Under the pieces are notes generated by a model, which made no database searches, was not told the DNA's origin, and worked only from the letters and a program-made list of their open reading frames with translations. This document shows positions 31,409-40,735 of a DNA stretch of 64,000 bases, piece after piece. Origin of the DNA: Paraconexibacter antarcticus (GTDB lineage: Bacteria > Actinomycetota > Thermoleophilia > Solirubrobacterales > Solirubrobacteraceae); NCBI RefSeq assembly GCF_024220175.1, contig NZ_CP098502.1, positions 2,046,001 to 2,110,000 of the forward strand. Reading direction: 5' to 3'. The translations under genes were made by a program, and so were the position numbers. Each line of letters starts with the position of its first letter. Position 1 is the stretch's first letter.

Positions 31409-33214
31409 CTACTTCTTCAGCCCGGCGAGGATGACGCCGCGGGCCAGCGGGGCGGCGACGTCGCCGCCCGCGCCCGCCCGGACGAGCAGGACGCCGACCG
31501 CGATGCGCGGCGTCCGCACCCCGCGCTTCGTCGTCCCGCCGGGCGCGAACGCCGCGAACCAGGCGTCGGTGTCCGTCGCGTCCGACGTGTCGGGGCAGCT
31601 CTCGGGGTTCGCGGGGTCCGGTGTGCACCGCTGGGTGGACTGGAGCTCCGCGGTGCCGGTCTTACCCGCGACCTGGACGCCGGGGATCGCCGCGGCCGCG
31701 CCCGTCCCGTAGCGGACGACGTCGAGCATGAGGCGGCCCGTGGTGCGGGCGGCGGACGGGTCGACCACGGGCTTGAGCTTCGTGTTGTCGGTGCGCTCGT
31801 CGATCGACACGGTCAGGTGCGGCTTGCGGCCGCCGAGGCCGATCGTCGCGGCGACCGTCGCCATCTGCAGCGGGGTGGCGAGCACCTCGCCCTGGCCGAT
31901 GGCCGTCGAGCCGACGGCGAGGTCGTCGCCGATCGCGTCCGGGGCGGGCAGCGTCGAGGTGGCGGCACCGGCGATGTTCGGCGGGTGGTTGAACCCGAAG
32001 CGCTCGGCCGTGGCGACGAGCTTCTCCGCGCCGAGCTTCGCGCCGAGCGGGGCGAAGACGGAGTTGCACGACTCGGCGAAGCTGTTGGCGAGCGACCCGC
32101 CGCAGGACTCGCCGTTCGCGTTCTGCAGCTGGACCCCCTCGAGCGTCGCGGCGGTCTCCACGGGGAAGGTGTCGGACTCCTTCACGATGCCGTCCTGGAG
32201 CGCCCCGGTGACCGTGACCATCTTGAACGTCGAGCCGGGGGGCTGCAGGCCGCTGAACGCGACGCCGGCGAAGGCGAGCAGCTCGCCGCTGCGCGGGTCG
32301 AGGGCGACGACGCCGCCGAGGCGGCCGGCGAGCCCGGCGACCGCGGCCCGCTCGACCGACGGCGCGATCGTCGTGCGCACCGCCTTCGGGGGCCGGGGCG
32401 GCCGTGACGCGAGGAGGTGCGCGCCCGCGGTCAGGCGGCCCCCCGGGCGCCCGATGAGCTTCGTGTCCAGTGCCCGCTCGAGCCCGGACATGCCGACCTT
32501 CGCGTCCGCGGGGACCCCGAGCGCCGTGAGCTCCGCGAGCCGGTCGGCGGGGATCGGGCCGAGCTGGCCGACGGTCTCGACCGCGATGTCCGCCACCGCG
32601 GGGTCGGGGGTGCGGGCGTCGCCCTTGGCGAGCACCTGGCCGTCGCGCGTGAGCAGCGTGCCGCGGGGCGGCAGCTCGACGCTCCGGGAGAGGGTCGCGC
32701 CCGCCGGGATGCCGGGGAAGACGAGGTTGCGCCGCCAGTCGACGCCGGGGGTGTCCCCGTCCCCGGTGAAGGCCAGCGCGAGCGTCGCGCGGATCGTCCC
32801 GAAGACCCGCGTCCGGACGGTGACCGGCACGTCGACGTGCCGGTCGTCGACCCTGTGCGGGGAGCCGGTGAGGATCCGGGTCACGGTCGCCGTGGCGAGC
32901 GCGGCACGGTGGAGCGCGGCGAAGCGCGCGAACGGGATCCGGGCCTTCGCGTCGTCCGACAGCATCGGGTAGAGCGCGGCCGCGTCCTCCCGGGCGAAGG
33001 CCTTCGCGTAGGCGTCGGCGACCCGCAGCTCGCCGGGGCGCCCGCCGGTGCTCAGGAGCAGGATGCCGCCGGCCACCGCGAGCGCCGCGAGGCCCCCGCC
33101 GAGGAGCCGGCGCCGGCGGACGACGTCGTCGTGGGTCGGCGCGGCGGGCCTGCGCGCAGGAGGCCTCCCCGTGGGTCCGGGCGAACGCGTGCTTCCTTGC
33201 GGCTTACCAGACAA
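31409..33214 (-). CDS. Penicillin-binding protein (class B type transpeptidase) with NTF2-like domain
   Basis: Starting at TTG 33214 this gives 601 residues. A short basic cytoplasmic tail is followed by one membrane helix (about 47-63, LLGGGLAALAVAGGILLLS). Next comes an NTF2-like MecA_N domain (about 70-170), a dimerisation region with LPPRGTLLTRDGQVLAKGDA, and the transpeptidase domain. Its active-site motifs are S328-T-F-K331, S382-C-N384 and K518-T-G. It cross-links peptidoglycan. The TTG is chosen because a -10-like TACGCT (33230-33225) ends 10 nt upstream; ATG codons further upstream run into the divergent protease gene. Class B with MecA_N resembles PbpA/PBP2a-type enzymes. Confidence 0.9.
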   Translation of the reverse strand: MSGKPQGSTRSPGPTGRPPARRPAAPTHDDVVRRRRLLGGGLAALAVAGGILLLSTGGRPGELRVADAYAKAFAREDAAALYPMLSDDAKARIPFARFAALHRAALATATVTRILTGSPHRVDDRHVDVPVTVRTRVFGTIRATLALAFTGDGDTPGVDWRRNLVFPGIPAGATLSRSVELPPRGTLLTRDGQVLAKGDARTPDPAVADIAVETVGQLGPIPADRLAELTALGVPADAKVGMSGLERALDTKLIGRPGGRLTAGAHLLASRPPRPPKAVRTTIAPSVERAAVAGLAGRLGGVVALDPRSGELLAFAGVAFSGLQPPGSTFKMVTVTGALQDGIVKESDTFPVETAATLEGVQLQNANGESCGGSLANSFAESCNSVFAPLGAKLGAEKLVATAERFGFNHPPNIAGAATSTLPAPDAIGDDLAVGSTAIGQGEVLATPLQMATVAATIGLGGRKPHLTVSIDERTDNTKLKPVVDPSAARTTGRLMLDVVRYGTGAAAAIPGVQVAGKTGTAELQSTQRCTPDPANPESCPDTSDATDTDAWFAAFAPGGTTKRGVRTPRIAVGVLLVRAGAGGDVAAPLARGVILAGLKK

Positions 33215-33224
33215 TCCGCGGCGC

Positions 33225-33230
33225 AGCGTA
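33225..33230 (-). promoter_or_regulatory. -10-like TACGCT of the penicillin-binding protein gene
   Basis: On the minus strand TACGCT is followed by 10 nt and the TTG start at 33214. It decides the start for this gene. Confidence 0.45.
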
Positions 33231-33338
33231 CCCGGCCCGCCCGTATCGACGCGCGCGCAGACGTATATGTTGCCGCGAGGCGGATGCCGCCCCGCGGTCG
33301 CCACGGCTGCTCGGTGGGCGCAGCCTCGTATCCGGACC

Positions 33339-34493
33339 ATGACCACGATCGACATCGGCATCCTCGTCTTCTGCGTGTTCATGGCCGCGGTCGGCTGGCG
33401 CCAGGGGCTCATCGTCGGCGCGCTCTCGCTCGTCGGGTTCGCGGCCGGGGCCTACGCCGGCACGCGGCTCGCCGCCGCGATCGTGCACGGCGGCTCCTCG
33501 TCACCGTACGCACCGCTCTTCGGCCTCCTCGGCGCCCTCTTCGTCGGCGGGCTGCTGAGCGCGGGGCTCGAGGTCCTCGGCATCGGGCTGCGGCGCCGGC
33601 TCTCCGCCGTCCCGTCGCTGACATTCTTCGACGGCATCCTCGGCGCGGCGCTCAGCACCGCGCTCGGCCTCGCGATCTGCTGGGTCATCGGCGCCGTCGC
33701 GCTGCAGACGCCCGGCGCCCGCCAGTACCGGGCCGACATCCAGCGCTCGAAGGTCCTCCAGCGGCTCAACGACATCCTCCCGCCGTCGGGCGGCCTCCTG
33801 AACGCGATCGCGCGCTTCGACCCCTTCCCGACGCTGAACGGCCCGAGCGCCCAGGTCGCCGCGCCCCCGAGGGGCGTCGGCCGCGACCCGCACATCCGCC
33901 GCGTGGCCGGGTCGGTCGTCCGCGTGACGGGGACCGCCTGCGGCCTCGGCATCGAGGGCTCGGGCTGGGTCGCGGGCCCCGGCCTCGTCGTGACGAACGC
34001 CCACGTCGTCGCCGGCGAGGACGACACCGGCGTCCAGGTGGAGGGCAGCGGCACGCGCCTGCCCGCGAAGGCCGTCGCCTTCGACCCGAAGAACGACATC
34101 GCCGTCCTCCGCGTGGGCGGGCTGACCGCGCCCGCGCTCACGCTCGCCCACGACCCGCCGGTCGGGCGCATCGGCGCGGTCCTCGGCTTCCCGCGCAACG
34201 GGCCCTACGACGTGCGGGACGCGCGGCTCGGCCCGACGCGGTCGGTCATCAGCTCCGACGCCTACGGGAACCCGGGCGTGCGCCGGTCGATCGTCGTCTT
34301 CCGCGCCCTCGTCCGTCCGGGCAACTCGGGCGGCCCGGTGGTCGACACGCGCAGCCGCGTCATCGCCACGGTCTTCGCCACCGCGAGCGACCGGGGCAGG
34401 CGCCACACGGGCTACGGGGTCCCCAACGCGGTGGTGCGGAAGCACCTCTCCGGGCTGGGGGGCCGCGTGTCGACCGGCCCCTGCGCGCCGTAG
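33339..34493 (+). CDS. MarP-like membrane serine protease (CvpA domain plus trypsin-like domain)
   Basis: This 384-residue protein has four N-terminal membrane helices of the CvpA type (about 5-115), then a periplasmic trypsin-like domain (about 180-384). The catalytic triad is visible: His222 in VVTNAHVV, Asp253 in PKNDIAVL and Ser330 in RPGNSGGPVVD. Two cysteines (in the GTACGLGIEG region and at the C-terminal end) could form a disulfide. The layout matches mycobacterial MarP (Rv3671c), which maintains internal pH in acid by cleaving a peptidoglycan hydrolase. Divergent orientation from a PBP gene fits a cell-wall role. Confidence 0.9.
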   Translation: MTTIDIGILVFCVFMAAVGWRQGLIVGALSLVGFAAGAYAGTRLAAAIVHGGSSSPYAPLFGLLGALFVGGLLSAGLEVLGIGLRRRLSAVPSLTFFDGILGAALSTALGLAICWVIGAVALQTPGARQYRADIQRSKVLQRLNDILPPSGGLLNAIARFDPFPTLNGPSAQVAAPPRGVGRDPHIRRVAGSVVRVTGTACGLGIEGSGWVAGPGLVVTNAHVVAGEDDTGVQVEGSGTRLPAKAVAFDPKNDIAVLRVGGLTAPALTLAHDPPVGRIGAVLGFPRNGPYDVRDARLGPTRSVISSDAYGNPGVRRSIVVFRALVRPGNSGGPVVDTRSRVIATVFATASDRGRRHTGYGVPNAVVRKHLSGLGGRVSTGPCAP

Positions 34494-34523
34494 GCGGCTG
34501 CGAGGGCGTGGCCGCCGAGGCGC

Positions 34524-34529
34524 TACGCT
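34524..34529 (+). promoter_or_regulatory. -10-like TACGCT before topB
   Basis: TACGCT ends 9 nt before the topB ATG at 34539. Confidence 0.45.
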
Positions 34530-34538
34530 CCGCCCCGA

Positions 34539-36848
34539 ATGCCCAAGACCCTCGTGATCGCGGAGAAGCCCTCCGTCGGCAAGGACCTGTCCCGCGTCCT
34601 TCCCGGCCCCTTCCAGAAGCACACGGGCACGCAGGACAAGACCGAGCGCTGGCTCGAGGGGCCCGAGCACATCATCACCTGGGCGGTCGGCCACCTCGTC
34701 CAGCTCGCCGACCCGGACGAGTACGACGAGAAGTACAAGAAGTGGCGCATGGCGGACCTGCCGATCGTGCCGAAGACCTTCAAGCTCGTGGTCCGCGACG
34801 AGCGCTCGCAGAAGCAGATGGCCGTCGTGAAGAAGCTCCTGCGCGACGACGACGTCGACCTCGTCGTCAACGCCTGCGACGCCGGCCGCGAGGGCGAGCT
34901 CATCTTCGCCTACCTCTTCGAGCAGGCGAAGGCGAAGAAGCCCGTCAAGCGCCTGTGGCTCTCCTCGATGACGAACGACGCGATGCGCGAGGCGCTCGCG
35001 AACCTCCGCGACGGCGAGGAGACCGCGCAGCTCGAGCAGGCCGCGCGCTCACGCTCGGAGGCCGACTGGATCGTCGGCATGAACGCGACCCGCGCGGCGA
35101 CGATCCGCCTGCGCTCCTCGTTCGACGGCGCCGTGTCGCTCGGCCGGGTGCAGACCCCGACGCTCGCGATCATCGCCCGCCGCGACGAGGAGATCAAGGC
35201 GTTCGTCCCCGAGAAGTACTGGCTCGTCGACGCGCAGTTCGCGACCGACGACGGACGCCGCTACGAGGGCCGCTACCAGGACCTCGCGAAGCGGAGCGAC
35301 AAGCCGCGGATCGCGAGCGCGGAGGCCGCGCAGGCCGTCGTCGACGCCGTGCGGGGCGGCCGCGGGACGATCACGAAGCTCACGAAGACCGAGCAGAAGA
35401 CGATCCCGCCGCTGCTCTACGACCTCACGTCGCTGCAGCGGGACGCGAACACCCGCTTCGGCTTCTCCGCCCGCCGGACCCTCGCCGCGGCGCAGCGCTG
35501 CTACGAGGAGCACAAGGCGCTGACGTACCCGAGGACGAACTCGAAGTATCTGACGACCGACATGGTCCCCGAGCTGAAGGACATCGTCGGCCACGTCGGC
35601 CACCACGACGAGTACGCCGCCGCCGCCGCGTACGTCTCGTCGCTCGACCTCCTGCCGCTCGAGCGGGTCGTGAACAACGAGAAGGTCGGCGACCACCACG
35701 CGATCATCCCGACGAACTCCGAGCACAAGCTCGAGAAGATGAGCTCGGACGACCGGCGCATCTACGACATGGTCACGCGCCGGTTCCTCGCGATCTTCCA
35801 CCCCGAGGCCGTCTTCGAGAACACGAAGGTCGAGACGACCGTCGCCGACCACCTCTTCCGCACGAGCGGCAAGGTCCTCATCGTGCCGGGCTGGCGCGGT
35901 GTCTACGGCGAGATCCCCGAGGCCGACAAGACCTCGGCGGAGGAGGACGAGGGCCGCGACCAGTCGCTCCCGAAGCTCGAGCAGGGCGAGGAGGTCGACA
36001 CGAAGGACGTCGAGGCGGCCGAGAAGGAGACGAAGCCGCCGCGGCGCTACACCGACGCGTCGCTGCTCGGCGCGATGGAGGGCGCGGGCAAGCTCGTCGA
36101 CGACGAGGCGCTCCGCGACGCGATGACCGAGACCGGCATCGGCACGCCTGCCACCCGGGCGGCGATCATCGAGCGGCTCATCGACGTCGGCTACGTCGAG
36201 CGGGACGGCCGTGCGCTCGTCGCCACCGAGAAGGGCCTGAACGTCATCCGGCTGCTCGACAACCATCCGCTCACCTCGCCGTCGCTCACCGGCGACTGGG
36301 AGCAGCGGCTCGCCGCCATCGAGGGCGGCACCGAGACCCGCAAGAAGTTCATGGAGGACATCGCGAAGTTCGCGGGGGAGACCGTCGGCGTCCTCGACAC
36401 GACGCTCAAGGACGTCCGCATCCCGCGGGCGAACCTCGGCCCGTGCCCGGTCTGTGGGCACGACATCGTCGAGAACCGCAAGGGCTACTCGTGCTGGTCG
36501 CGCGAGGACCCGGGCTGCGGCTTCGTCATCTGGAAGGGCAAGGCCGGCAAGCAGCTGCCGCCCGCGATCGCCCGCGAGCTCATCCAGACCGGCGTCACGG
36601 CCAAGCAGGTCACCGGCTTCAAGGGCCGCAGCGGCCGCTCGTTCCGCGCGAAGCTCGCGCTCATGCAGAACGAGGAGGGACGCTGGCGCGTGGAGTTCGA
36701 CGAGGCCTGGGCGAAGGAGGGCGCGAAGCCCCCGGAGGGCGAGGACGAGACGACCCCGCCCGCCGGCGCCGTCACGGCCACCGACGTCGCCAAGCAGGCG
36801 ATCGCCGCGGTGGCGAAGGAGTCCGACGGCGACACCGAGGCGGCGTGA
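34539..36848 (+). CDS. topB: DNA topoisomerase III (type IA)
   Basis: This 769-residue protein has the Toprim domain at the start (KTLVIAEKPSVGKDLSRVLP, then VVNACDAGREGELIF) and the catalytic tyrosine Y330 in ALTYPRTNSKYLT. GDHHAIIPTN and the C-terminal GIGTPATRAAIIERL follow. A topoisomerase C-terminal repeat of type CPVCGHDIVENRKGYSCW starts at C636. It relaxes negatively supercoiled DNA and decatenates. Actinobacteria always have TopA; TopB is less common there and often plasmid-borne, but here it sits in ordinary chromosomal context. The acidic/Ala-rich tail is probably disordered. It is coupled by GTGA to the next gene. Confidence 0.94.
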   Translation: MPKTLVIAEKPSVGKDLSRVLPGPFQKHTGTQDKTERWLEGPEHIITWAVGHLVQLADPDEYDEKYKKWRMADLPIVPKTFKLVVRDERSQKQMAVVKKLLRDDDVDLVVNACDAGREGELIFAYLFEQAKAKKPVKRLWLSSMTNDAMREALANLRDGEETAQLEQAARSRSEADWIVGMNATRAATIRLRSSFDGAVSLGRVQTPTLAIIARRDEEIKAFVPEKYWLVDAQFATDDGRRYEGRYQDLAKRSDKPRIASAEAAQAVVDAVRGGRGTITKLTKTEQKTIPPLLYDLTSLQRDANTRFGFSARRTLAAAQRCYEEHKALTYPRTNSKYLTTDMVPELKDIVGHVGHHDEYAAAAAYVSSLDLLPLERVVNNEKVGDHHAIIPTNSEHKLEKMSSDDRRIYDMVTRRFLAIFHPEAVFENTKVETTVADHLFRTSGKVLIVPGWRGVYGEIPEADKTSAEEDEGRDQSLPKLEQGEEVDTKDVEAAEKETKPPRRYTDASLLGAMEGAGKLVDDEALRDAMTETGIGTPATRAAIIERLIDVGYVERDGRALVATEKGLNVIRLLDNHPLTSPSLTGDWEQRLAAIEGGTETRKKFMEDIAKFAGETVGVLDTTLKDVRIPRANLGPCPVCGHDIVENRKGYSCWSREDPGCGFVIWKGKAGKQLPPAIARELIQTGVTAKQVTGFKGRSGRSFRAKLALMQNEEGRWRVEFDEAWAKEGAKPPEGEDETTPPAGAVTATDVAKQAIAAVAKESDGDTEAA

Positions 36849-37720
36849 GCGCCCCCGGCGGCAGGCTGCGCCGGACGGTGACGCAGGTCGCCCTGGGCGC
36901 TGCCGCCCTGGCCGGCGCCCTCGGGCTCGTCGCCCCGGCGGCCCGCGCGGAGGTGCCCGCCGGGTCGGTCACCCGCACGTCGGGCACCGTCACCGCGACG
37001 CTGAGCTGGCAGGCGGGCGAGTTCGCCGGGACGAGTCCGCGGCTCGCGATCTCCCGCGGCGGGACGCTCGTGGACAACTTCGACCTCGGCACGGTCTGCC
37101 GGGGCTGCGAGCTCTTCCCCGACGGCGCGGAGGACCGGGGCTCCTTCTCGCTGCTCACCGTCGCCGACCTCGACTCCGACCACGAGCCGGAGGTCCTCTT
37201 CGAGACGCTCTCCGGCGGCGCGCACTGCTGCCAGACCACGCGCATCTACCGGTACCTGGGGAACGGCGGCTACAGCAGGCCGCTCAGCGTCCCGTGGGGC
37301 AACGCCGGCTACGTCCTGAAGGACCTCGGGCACGACGGGCGCCAGGAGCTCGTCGGCGGCGACGACGCCTTCGCCTACGCGTTCTCGTCCTACGCGGCCT
37401 CCGTCTTCCCGCCGAAGATCGTCCGCTACGCCGTCGGGAGGAACGGGCTGCCGGCGGTCAAGAACGTCACCCGGAGCTACCCCGCACCGGTCCGGACGCA
37501 GGCGAAGGCGCTTCTGAAGGCGATCCGCGAGGCTCGGCCGAGCGCCGACGGCACCTACGAGATCCAGGGCCCGATCGCCGCCTACGTCGCCGACGAGTAC
37601 CTGCTCGGCCGCGGGAGGGTGGGCCGCGCGGAGCTCGCGCGGGTTCGCGCCCGCCGGCTCGTGGCGCCGGGGTTCGGCCGCTCGCTGCTCAGCTTCCTGC
37701 ACACGCACCGCTACCGCTGA
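36845..37720 (+). CDS. Uncharacterised secreted protein
   Basis: This 291-residue protein starts at GTG 36845, overlapping the topB stop as GTGA. A signal peptide (about 1-35) ends near A-R-A-E. The mature part has aspartate-rich strand patterns (L-T-V-A-D-L-D-S-D-H-E-P-E-V-L-F) like FG-GAP/calcium-binding beta-propeller repeats. Paired cysteines (C-R-G-C and H-C-C) probably form disulfides. The later KIVRYAVGRNGLPAVKNVTR region is followed by a helical tail. No catalytic motif is visible. The reason for coupling to a cytosolic topoisomerase is unclear; it may simply reflect compaction. Confidence 0.7.
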   Translation: MSAPGGRLRRTVTQVALGAAALAGALGLVAPAARAEVPAGSVTRTSGTVTATLSWQAGEFAGTSPRLAISRGGTLVDNFDLGTVCRGCELFPDGAEDRGSFSLLTVADLDSDHEPEVLFETLSGGAHCCQTTRIYRYLGNGGYSRPLSVPWGNAGYVLKDLGHDGRQELVGGDDAFAYAFSSYAASVFPPKIVRYAVGRNGLPAVKNVTRSYPAPVRTQAKALLKAIREARPSADGTYEIQGPIAAYVADEYLLGRGRVGRAELARVRARRLVAPGFGRSLLSFLHTHRYR

Positions 37721-37777
37721 CCGCGTCCTGACCGCGCCCCGCGGGACCGACCGGGGCGCTTGTCACGATGGTCGGCC

Positions 37778-40735
37778 GTGTCGCTGACCCTCGTCACCGG
37801 CCCTGCGAACGCCGAGAAGGCCCGCGTCGTCCTCGACGCCCTGCAGGCCGCCGCCCCGCGTGAACCGCTGCTCGTCGTCCCGACCGGGGCGGACGTCCTC
37901 GTGTACCGCCGCGAGCTCGCGGCCCGCGGCCTCGTCTTCGGCGCCGACGTGCGCACATGGTCGGGGCTCTCGCGGGAGCTCGCGAAGGTCGCCGGCGTGC
38001 GGGGCCGGCCGGTCCGCGGCCTCTCGCGCGAGCGCGTCGCGGCCCTCGCGGTCCAGCGCACGACGCTGCGCGTCCTCGCCGCGAGCGCGGCGACCCCCGG
38101 CTTCGTCGCGACGCTCCTGCGGCTCTTCGACGAGCTCGGCGAGCGGCGGATCGGCGCGGCGCGCTGGTACGCGGCGATGCGGGCGTGGGCGGCCGCCGAC
38201 CCGGCGCGGACCGACTACGCGGAGGACCTCGCGGCGCTCCACGCGTCCTACCACCGGACGCTCGAGGCGGTCGGGCGCCGGGACGAGCCGCAGCAGACGG
38301 TCGCCGTCCACGACGCCCTGCGCCAGGAGCCGGGCCGCTGGCCGGGGCGGCCGGTGTTCCTCTACGGCTTCGACGACCTCGACGTCCTCCAGGTCGACGC
38401 CGTCGAGACGCTGGCCGTCCACTGCGGCGCCGAGGTCATGGTGTCGCTGCCCTTCGAGGCCGGGCGCGCGGCGTTCGCGGGGCGCGCCTCGACGTACCAG
38501 GACCTCATGGCGCTCGGGGCCGTCGAGCACGTGCTCCCGGCCGGCGACGCCCACTACGCCGAGGACTCCCGCGCCGTCCTGCACCACATCGAGCGCACGG
38601 TGCTCGAGACGGACGCGCCACGCCTGGAGGACGCGGGCGACGCGCTGCTGCTGCTGCGGGGCGGGGGCGAGCGCGCCGAGCTCGAGCTCGTGGCGGCCCA
38701 CGTCGCCCGGCTCATCGCGGAGGGGACGCCCGCCGCCGAGATCGCGATCGTCCTGCGGCGGCCCGACGCGCATGCGGCGCTCGTCGAGCGCGTCCTGGCG
38801 GGCTACGACATCCCGTTCGTGCTGCGGCGCCGGCTGCCGCTCGGCCACACGGCGCTCGGGCGCGGGCTGCTCGCGATGGCCCGCTGCGCGCTGCTGGACG
38901 GGAGCGCGGACGACCTGCTCACCTGGCTGCGCACCCCGGGCTTCGTCCGCGACACCGCCCGCGTGGACCGGCTCGAGGCGGACGTGCGGCGGGCCGGGAT
39001 GAGCACGGCGGTCCAGGCGCGGGCCCGCTGGGAGGAGGGGCCGTGGAAGCTCGTCGAGCTCGACCGGCTGCGCGACGCCCAGCGCCGCGGCCCGCGCGCC
39101 CTCTGCGAGCGGCTCGCCGCCGACGCGATGCGCCTCTTCACCCGGCCGCACCAGGCGACGGCGGCCGTCCTGGGCGATGCGCAGCGCCACGAGGCGCGCG
39201 TCGCCCAGCAGCTCCGCGGCGCGCTCGCGGAGCTCGGCGCGCTCGCCGACGCCGACCCGCAGCTCGTGCCGTCGACCGCGGAGCTCCTGGCGCTCCTCGC
39301 CGGCCTCGAGGTCGACGTCGACGCGGACTCCGGCGCGGCCGCGGCCGGTGGCGCGGTGACCGTCGCCGACCCGCTCGCCGTCCGCGCGCGGCGGGTGCGC
39401 GCGCTCTTCGTCTGCGGGCTGCAGGAGGGCGTCTTCCCGGCGCCGGGCCGGCCGGAGGCGTTCCTCGGGGACGCCGAGCGGCGCGCGATCAACGCGGCCG
39501 CGGGCCTCCGGCTCGCGCTCCGCGAGGACACGCTCGGCGCCGAGCGCTACCTCTTCTACGCGGCGGTCTCCCGCCCGACCGACCTGCTCGCGCTGAGCTG
39601 GCACGACGGGACCGACGACGGCCGTCCGGCCGTCCGCTCGCTGCTCGTCGACGACGTCCTCGACCTCTTCGGCCCGGCCGTCGGGGAGCGGGTGCAGCGG
39701 CGGGCGCTCGGCGCGGCGGGCTTCACGGGACGGGCGCCGACCGCGCACGCCGAGGCGCTCGGTGCGGCCGAGGCGGACGGTGTCCGCGCGCCGCTCCCGG
39801 GCGAGCCGCTCGGCCCGCTCGCCGCGCCCGCGGTCCTCCAGGCGCTGGCCGAGCGGCGCACGTGGTCGGCGAGCGCCCTGGAGGCGTGGCTCGCCTGCCC
39901 GGTCCGCTGGTTCGTCGAGCGCTACGTCCGGCCCGACGCGCTCGTCCCGGACCCCGAGCCGCTCGTCCGCGGCGAGCTCGCGCACAAGGTCCTCGAGCAG
40001 GCGCTGCGGGCGCTGCAGGAGGGGGAGGGGGAGGGGGACGCGGCCGCCGGGCCGCTGACGCCCGCCCACCTGCCGCGGGCCCGTGAGCTCGCCATGGCCG
40101 CGCTGCGCGAGCACGCGGGCGACCACCGCATCTCGCCCGACCCGCAGCGGCTCGCCGCCGCGCTGCACCGCCTCGAGGCCGACATCCTGCGCTACCTCGA
40201 GTACGCCGCCCACGCGGGCTCCGCCTACGCGCCGAGCGCCTTCGAGCTGACGTTCGGCGGGCCCGGCGACGCGCTGCCCGCCGTCCCGCTCACCGACGAG
40301 CTCTCGCTCCAGGGGCGGGTCGACCGCGTCGACGTCGAGCCGGGGACCGGCCGCGCGCTCGTCTACGACTACAAGGGCGCGAGTGCGACGGCCCGCGCGC
40401 GCTGGGAGGCGGACGGCAAGCTCCAGCTGCCGCTCTACCTCCTCGCGCTGCCGCAGCTGCTCGGGGTCGACGTCGACGGCGGGCTCTACCAGCCGCTCGC
40501 GGGGGAGGATCCGCGGCCGCGCGGCCTCGTCCGCGAGCACGCCGACCCGGGCCTCACGCTCGTCCCCGCCGACCGTGCCGACGACGCCGAGTTCGCGCAG
40601 GCGCTCGACACCGCGCGGCGGACCGCCGTCGCCGCGATCGGCGAGCTGCGCGCCGGGCGCCTGCAGCCGCGCCCGGCGACGTGCGGCTGGCGCGACGGCG
40701 GCTGCTCCTATCCCTCGATCTGCCGTTGCGAATGA
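37778..40735 (+). CDS. AddB-like helicase/nuclease subunit with Fe-S PD-(D/E)XK nuclease domain
   Basis: From GTG 37778 this gives 985 residues (a TTG at 37760 is also possible). The N-terminal part resembles an inactivated UvrD-like helicase: VTGPANAEKARVVLDAL replaces a Walker A. The middle has [20 protein letters not shown] and LFVCGLQEGVFPAPGR. The C-terminal nuclease has LVYDYKGASATARARW, with the D-Y-K metal motif, and Q-x-x-x-Y. Cys707, Cys976, Cys982 and Cys984 fit an AddB-type iron-sulfur cluster (Cys969 is also nearby). It pairs with the next gene (ATGA overlap at 40732-40735) as an AddAB/RecBCD-like end-processing complex for double-strand breaks. Confidence 0.85.
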   Translation: MSLTLVTGPANAEKARVVLDALQAAAPREPLLVVPTGADVLVYRRELAARGLVFGADVRTWSGLSRELAKVAGVRGRPVRGLSRERVAALAVQRTTLRVLAASAATPGFVATLLRLFDELGERRIGAARWYAAMRAWAAADPARTDYAEDLAALHASYHRTLEAVGRRDEPQQTVAVHDALRQEPGRWPGRPVFLYGFDDLDVLQVDAVETLAVHCGAEVMVSLPFEAGRAAFAGRASTYQDLMALGAVEHVLPAGDAHYAEDSRAVLHHIERTVLETDAPRLEDAGDALLLLRGGGERAELELVAAHVARLIAEGTPAAEIAIVLRRPDAHAALVERVLAGYDIPFVLRRRLPLGHTALGRGLLAMARCALLDGSADDLLTWLRTPGFVRDTARVDRLEADVRRAGMSTAVQARARWEEGPWKLVELDRLRDAQRRGPRALCERLAADAMRLFTRPHQATAAVLGDAQRHEARVAQQLRGALAELGALADADPQLVPSTAELLALLAGLEVDVDADSGAAAAGGAVTVADPLAVRARRVRALFVCGLQEGVFPAPGRPEAFLGDAERRAINAAAGLRLALREDTLGAERYLFYAAVSRPTDLLALSWHDGTDDGRPAVRSLLVDDVLDLFGPAVGERVQRRALGAAGFTGRAPTAHAEALGAAEADGVRAPLPGEPLGPLAAPAVLQALAERRTWSASALEAWLACPVRWFVERYVRPDALVPDPEPLVRGELAHKVLEQALRALQEGEGEGDAAAGPLTPAHLPRARELAMAALREHAGDHRISPDPQRLAAALHRLEADILRYLEYAAHAGSAYAPSAFELTFGGPGDALPAVPLTDELSLQGRVDRVDVEPGTGRALVYDYKGASATARARWEADGKLQLPLYLLALPQLLGVDVDGGLYQPLAGEDPRPRGLVREHADPGLTLVPADRADDAEFAQALDTARRTAVAAIGELRAGRLQPRPATCGWRDGGCSYPSICRCE

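Noticed and set aside
32417..36847. Very long plus-strand frame running into the secreted protein gene after topB
   Set aside because: Only its last 291 residues (from GTG 36845) have protein-like sequence with a signal peptide; the rest is an out-of-frame shadow of topB and the protease gene and antisense to the PBP gene.
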